From assembly GCA_029785625.1 (NCBI GenBank), contig JAFLZI010000020.1, forward strand, positions 1 through 7,697: DNA of 7,697 nt, in the 5' to 3' direction. The notes beneath the pieces were generated by a model, which worked only from the letters and a program-made list of their open reading frames with translations, did not search any database and was not told the origin of the DNA. The position numbers were made by a program, and so were the translations under genes. Source of the DNA: Nitrososphaerota archaeon (lineage in GTDB: Archaea; Thermoproteota; Nitrososphaeria; Nitrososphaerales; UBA183). This document shows positions 6,117 to 7,697 of this stretch, piece after piece; positions within the stretch are counted from its first letter, which is position 1, and every line of letters starts with the position of its first letter.

Positions 6117-6174
6117 CTGTTACGTTGGGTATGGACACCCGACCCCTCCGATTCCATCCACAGGGACGTAACAG
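6117..6174. repeat. Perfect 9-bp inverted repeat flanking the leader of the 6175 gene
   Basis: Arms CTGTTACGT (6117-6125) and ACGTAACAG (6166-6174) are exact reverse complements, separated by 40 bp. The right arm ends on the base before the ATG. Inside lies a shorter pair, ATGGA (6131-6135) and TCCAT (6153-6157), so a nested stem in RNA or a cruciform is possible. It could be a two-site operator, a translation-controlling leader hairpin, or a trace of insertion. Confidence 0.6.
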
Positions 6175-6936
6175 ATGAGCGTCTTCGATTATTGGGCTGG
6201 TCAGATTCCGGGGCTTCTCCTCGGTGTGGTGGGAATACTCTTGGCTGAATCGTTACTTGAACGATATTACAGATGGCGAGACAGACCGAGAGTCGGTATC
6301 CGCGAAGCACTCGCTACCAGCGGGGATACCCTAAGCATCGGTATCAGAATCCTTAACGGGGGAAAGACTCCATTACTCGGTGTCATCAATTCTGTGTCGG
6401 TCAACAGCCCTTTACTCGTCATTGGTGACAAACTCGTTCCCATTCTGTCGCATGGAATAATGCATAGAGACAAACTCGAATGGTATGACGAGGGTGTCGA
6501 ACACTCGACCGAAGCTGACCTGTATCCGGCATTTGACGCTTTGACTATCTATTTCGCGGCAATCGGACGGACTAGGGAATTATTTGCAATTTCTCTCTTC
6601 GACGAGAGCTTGGGCGAATCAGATGTTTTGGGCAGTCCCTCCGAATTGGTATTCTCTCTGTCTTCTAAAGAGATTGAACCGACCACCACTCTCAGATTCC
6701 TGTTCAACGTGATAATCTGGGGGAGGACTACTCGGGACGCTCCAGTCCAAGAGCGCTATCTACTCCTCGCTGAAATCCCTAACTTCGGCGGGGCCAAAGA
6801 TTGCGACCTCTCAAAGGCAAGTTTGACTTTGATTGCTGACGACAAACAGACGAATCTAAAGCCATTGGTCGAGAAACTAGGGTTCTCGCAATATTACAAG
6901 GAGGAGGCCTCACCTCCATATCCAAGGAACGCTTAG
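6175..6936 (+). CDS. Unrecognised single-pass membrane-anchored protein
   Basis: I do not recognise a family for these 253 residues. One strongly hydrophobic segment, IPGLLLGVVGILLAESLL (11-28), is followed at once by a basic, aromatic stretch ERYYRWRDRPR (29-39). By the positive-inside rule the long C-terminal part would be cytoplasmic. Residues 40-235 alternate short hydrophobic strands and turns and look like a folded, mainly beta domain (for example LSIGIRILNGGKTPLLGVI near 53-71); I see no catalytic or metal motif and only scattered cysteine. Composition differs from every neighbour: a sampled line has 48% GC, and TTA, CTA, ATT and GAT codons, rare elsewhere here, are common. That suggests transfer from another genome. 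The start is ATG at 6175, directly after an inverted repeat. The TAG stop overlaps tail-to-tail with the end of the ribbon-helix-helix gene and lies in a hairpin loop. Confidence 0.8.
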   Translation: MSVFDYWAGQIPGLLLGVVGILLAESLLERYYRWRDRPRVGIREALATSGDTLSIGIRILNGGKTPLLGVINSVSVNSPLLVIGDKLVPILSHGIMHRDKLEWYDEGVEHSTEADLYPAFDALTIYFAAIGRTRELFAISLFDESLGESDVLGSPSELVFSLSSKEIEPTTTLRFLFNVIIWGRTTRDAPVQERYLLLAEIPNFGGAKDCDLSKASLTLIADDKQTNLKPLVEKLGFSQYYKEEASPPYPRNA

Positions 6937-6955
6937 TTCCTTGCGAGATACTCGC
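6923..6955. terminator. Two abutting hairpins at the convergent gene ends
   Basis: The first hairpin has 8-bp arms CAAGGAAC (6923-6930) and GTTCCTTG (6936-6943) with a 5-nt loop containing stop codons for both strands. The second, GCGAG (6943-6947) and CTCGC (6951-6955) with loop ATA, shares one base with it. They lie at the tail-to-tail junction of the 6175 gene and the ribbon-helix-helix frame, the expected place for a bidirectional terminator. No T-run follows, so a role in termination is only inferred. Confidence 0.45.
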
Positions 6956-7067
6956 TCAGTATGTATCTTATCGTCTACGGTATCGAGTCTAGCGCGCGTT
7001 TCTTTCGCTCCACCTCCAAGCGCTTCTCCATCTCTTCCGTCATGGCGACGTTATACCGCTTCTGCAT
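6933..7067 (-). pseudogene. Ribbon-helix-helix (CopG-like) regulator interrupted by in-frame TAG
   Basis: Reading minus from ATG 7067 gives 30 codons MQKRYNVAMTEEME...RALDSIP, then TAG (6975-6977), then 13 codons TIRYILSEYLARN and TAA at 6933-6935. Joined across the TAG, the 44-codon product has the layout of a ribbon-helix-helix DNA-binding monomer: a basic beta-strand (KRYNVAMT, 3-10), helix A (about 11-28), a SIPxTI turn, and helix B ending LSEYLARN. In such families the interrupted position is often Glu or Gln, so one base change (GAG or CAG to TAG) explains it. Without readthrough, helix B is lost and the dimer cannot form. TAG ends at least four other genes here, so recoding is not the default reading. 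ATG at 7043 is an alternative start. It lies 21 nt after the Lrp-like gene, in the same frame, with no promoter of its own. A base-call error remains possible. Confidence 0.65.
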
Positions 7068-7088
7068 CGGCTTCCCCGTGATCGGGGT

Positions 7089-7697
7089 CTACGCCGTCCT
7101 CGCGACGGCGTTGCGCTTCTTCTGAGCCTTCTGCGGCCTCCTCCGGGGCTTCTGGCCTTTCGCGGCCGCGGCGTTCCCCTCCGACCGTCTGGCCTTCCTG
7201 GCGATCAGCTCATCCAGCGAGTCGTAGAGCTCGAGCCTCTCCTCCATGATGCTCGCCTTCGCGTCCTTCACCCCGCGTATGCGCTTCACCTCAGCCTCGG
7301 CTGCCTCCGCCGCCGAGAGGTTGGGGAGGCTTATCGCATAGGCGCTGTACCTGGCCCAAACGCCTGCGTAGAAAAGGCGGTCTTCCAGGGCCCTCAGGAT
7401 CTCCGAGTCCACCGCCGACCTGTCCGCGCCCGGCTCGTAATTGACCACCAGGTTCGCCTCCAGGGCCCCGTGGACTGCCCTGACTTCGTGCAGCGCGATG
7501 GTGAACACCGCCCTTCCGGACACCATCCTGTCCAGCCTCCTCTTGACCGTCTTCGCCGACAACCCTGTCTTCTTCCCAATCTCCCCGTACGACTGCGACG
7601 CGTCAGGCCTCAGGGCGGCGAGTATCTCCCAGTCGGCCCTCTTGAGTTGGAGGTCGCATGCAGGGAAGACCACCTCCGTGAAGACGCTGGATGTCGC
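7089..7697 (-). CDS. Lrp/AsnC-like transcriptional regulator (5' end beyond window)
   Basis: A DNA-binding regulator. Counting from GTG 7673, a winged helix-turn-helix of Lrp/AsnC type spans about 10-57: LKRADWEILAALRPDASQSY, then EIGKKTGLSAKTVKRRLDRM (31-50). A ligand or oligomerization part of about 100 residues follows (58-158). The tail, residues 160-194, is Lys/Arg/Ala-rich and low in complexity (for example KPRRRPQKAQKKRNAVARTA at 175-194) and could add nonspecific DNA binding. The frame is open for eight more codons to the right edge with no stop and no ATG, so GTG 7673 is not certain and the true N-terminus may lie outside. The effector is unknown: I cannot recognise a clear amino-acid-binding signature. 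The gene ends TAG, 21 nt before the ribbon-helix-helix gene, suggesting one transcript of two regulators. Confidence 0.82.
   Translation of the reverse strand, partial: ATSSVFTEVVFPACDLQLKRADWEILAALRPDASQSYGEIGKKTGLSAKTVKRRLDRMVSGRAVFTIALHEVRAVHGALEANLVVNYEPGADRSAVDSEILRALEDRLFYAGVWARYSAYAISLPNLSAAEAAEAEVKRIRGVKDAKASIMEERLELYDSLDELIARKARRSEGNAAAAKGQKPRRRPQKAQKKRNAVARTA

Noticed and set aside
6060..6180. Inverted repeats as terminal repeats of a transposon
   Set aside because: The matching copy lies only 40 bp away, not at the far end of the island, and no transposase or target duplication is visible.
6059..6310. An 84-codon N-terminal extension of tbp
   Set aside because: It crosses the tbp TATA box and the 5' part of the opposite gene, has no TBP similarity, and the TBP repeat begins right after TTG 6058.
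6933..7697. Genome-wide recoding of TAG as an amino acid
   Set aside because: TAG ends the protease-like gene, the LarA-like gene, the 6175 gene and the Lrp-like gene at family-plausible lengths, so it works as a stop here; a single nonsense change is simpler.

Overview
The window looks archaeal and is chromosomal in character. It carries a TATA-box binding protein gene, an archaeal-type ATP-dependent DNA ligase, an Ard1/RimI-type N-terminal acetyltransferase close to the crenarchaeal form, and an Lrp/AsnC-like regulator. Arginine is written mostly as AGG or CGN. Most genes lack a Shine-Dalgarno sequence and instead have a TATA-like box about 23-32 nt before the start codon, which is the pattern of leaderless transcription. 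Background GC is high (about 70% in a hand-counted line of pyrE). A high-GC Nitrososphaeria/Thaumarchaeota-type lineage would fit, but I cannot fix the taxon from this window.

Layout, left to right. (1) A minus-strand pair: ard1/rimI (TTG start at 1828) overlaps the DNA ligase by ATGA, and the ligase runs off the left edge. (2) A 250-bp GC-rich, hairpin-rich divergent intergenic region. (3) A plus-strand intramembrane site-2-protease-like gene (2080-3198) whose zinc motif reads HELGQ instead of HExxH. (4) Tail-to-tail with it, overlapping by 9 bp, a minus-strand LarA/DUF2088-family gene (3190-4290) that lacks the expected catalytic residues. (5) One A/T island at 4315-4322 lies midway between that gene's start and pyrE's start and appears to serve as the TATA box for both. 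(6) pyrE (4345-4980) is followed after 1 nt by a GNAT acetyltransferase (4982-5470). (7) Convergent to these is tbp (minus, TTG start at 6058) with a strong TATA box of its own. (8) A segment of clearly lower GC (about 48% in a sampled line) holds an unrecognised single-pass membrane protein gene (6175-6936). A perfect 9-bp inverted repeat flanks its leader. (9) A short ribbon-helix-helix gene on the minus strand (7067-6933) is interrupted by an in-frame TAG. (10) An Lrp/AsnC-like regulator enters from the right edge and ends 21 nt before the ribbon-helix-helix gene.

Most of the window is housekeeping: DNA joining, protein N-terminal acetylation, UMP synthesis and basal transcription. The notable parts are the lower-GC insert between tbp and the regulator genes with its structured borders, the TAG-interrupted ribbon-helix-helix gene, the protease and LarA-like proteins with altered active sites, and the compact bidirectional promoter. 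I see no rRNA, tRNA, CRISPR array or transposase, and no convincing multi-gene new system.
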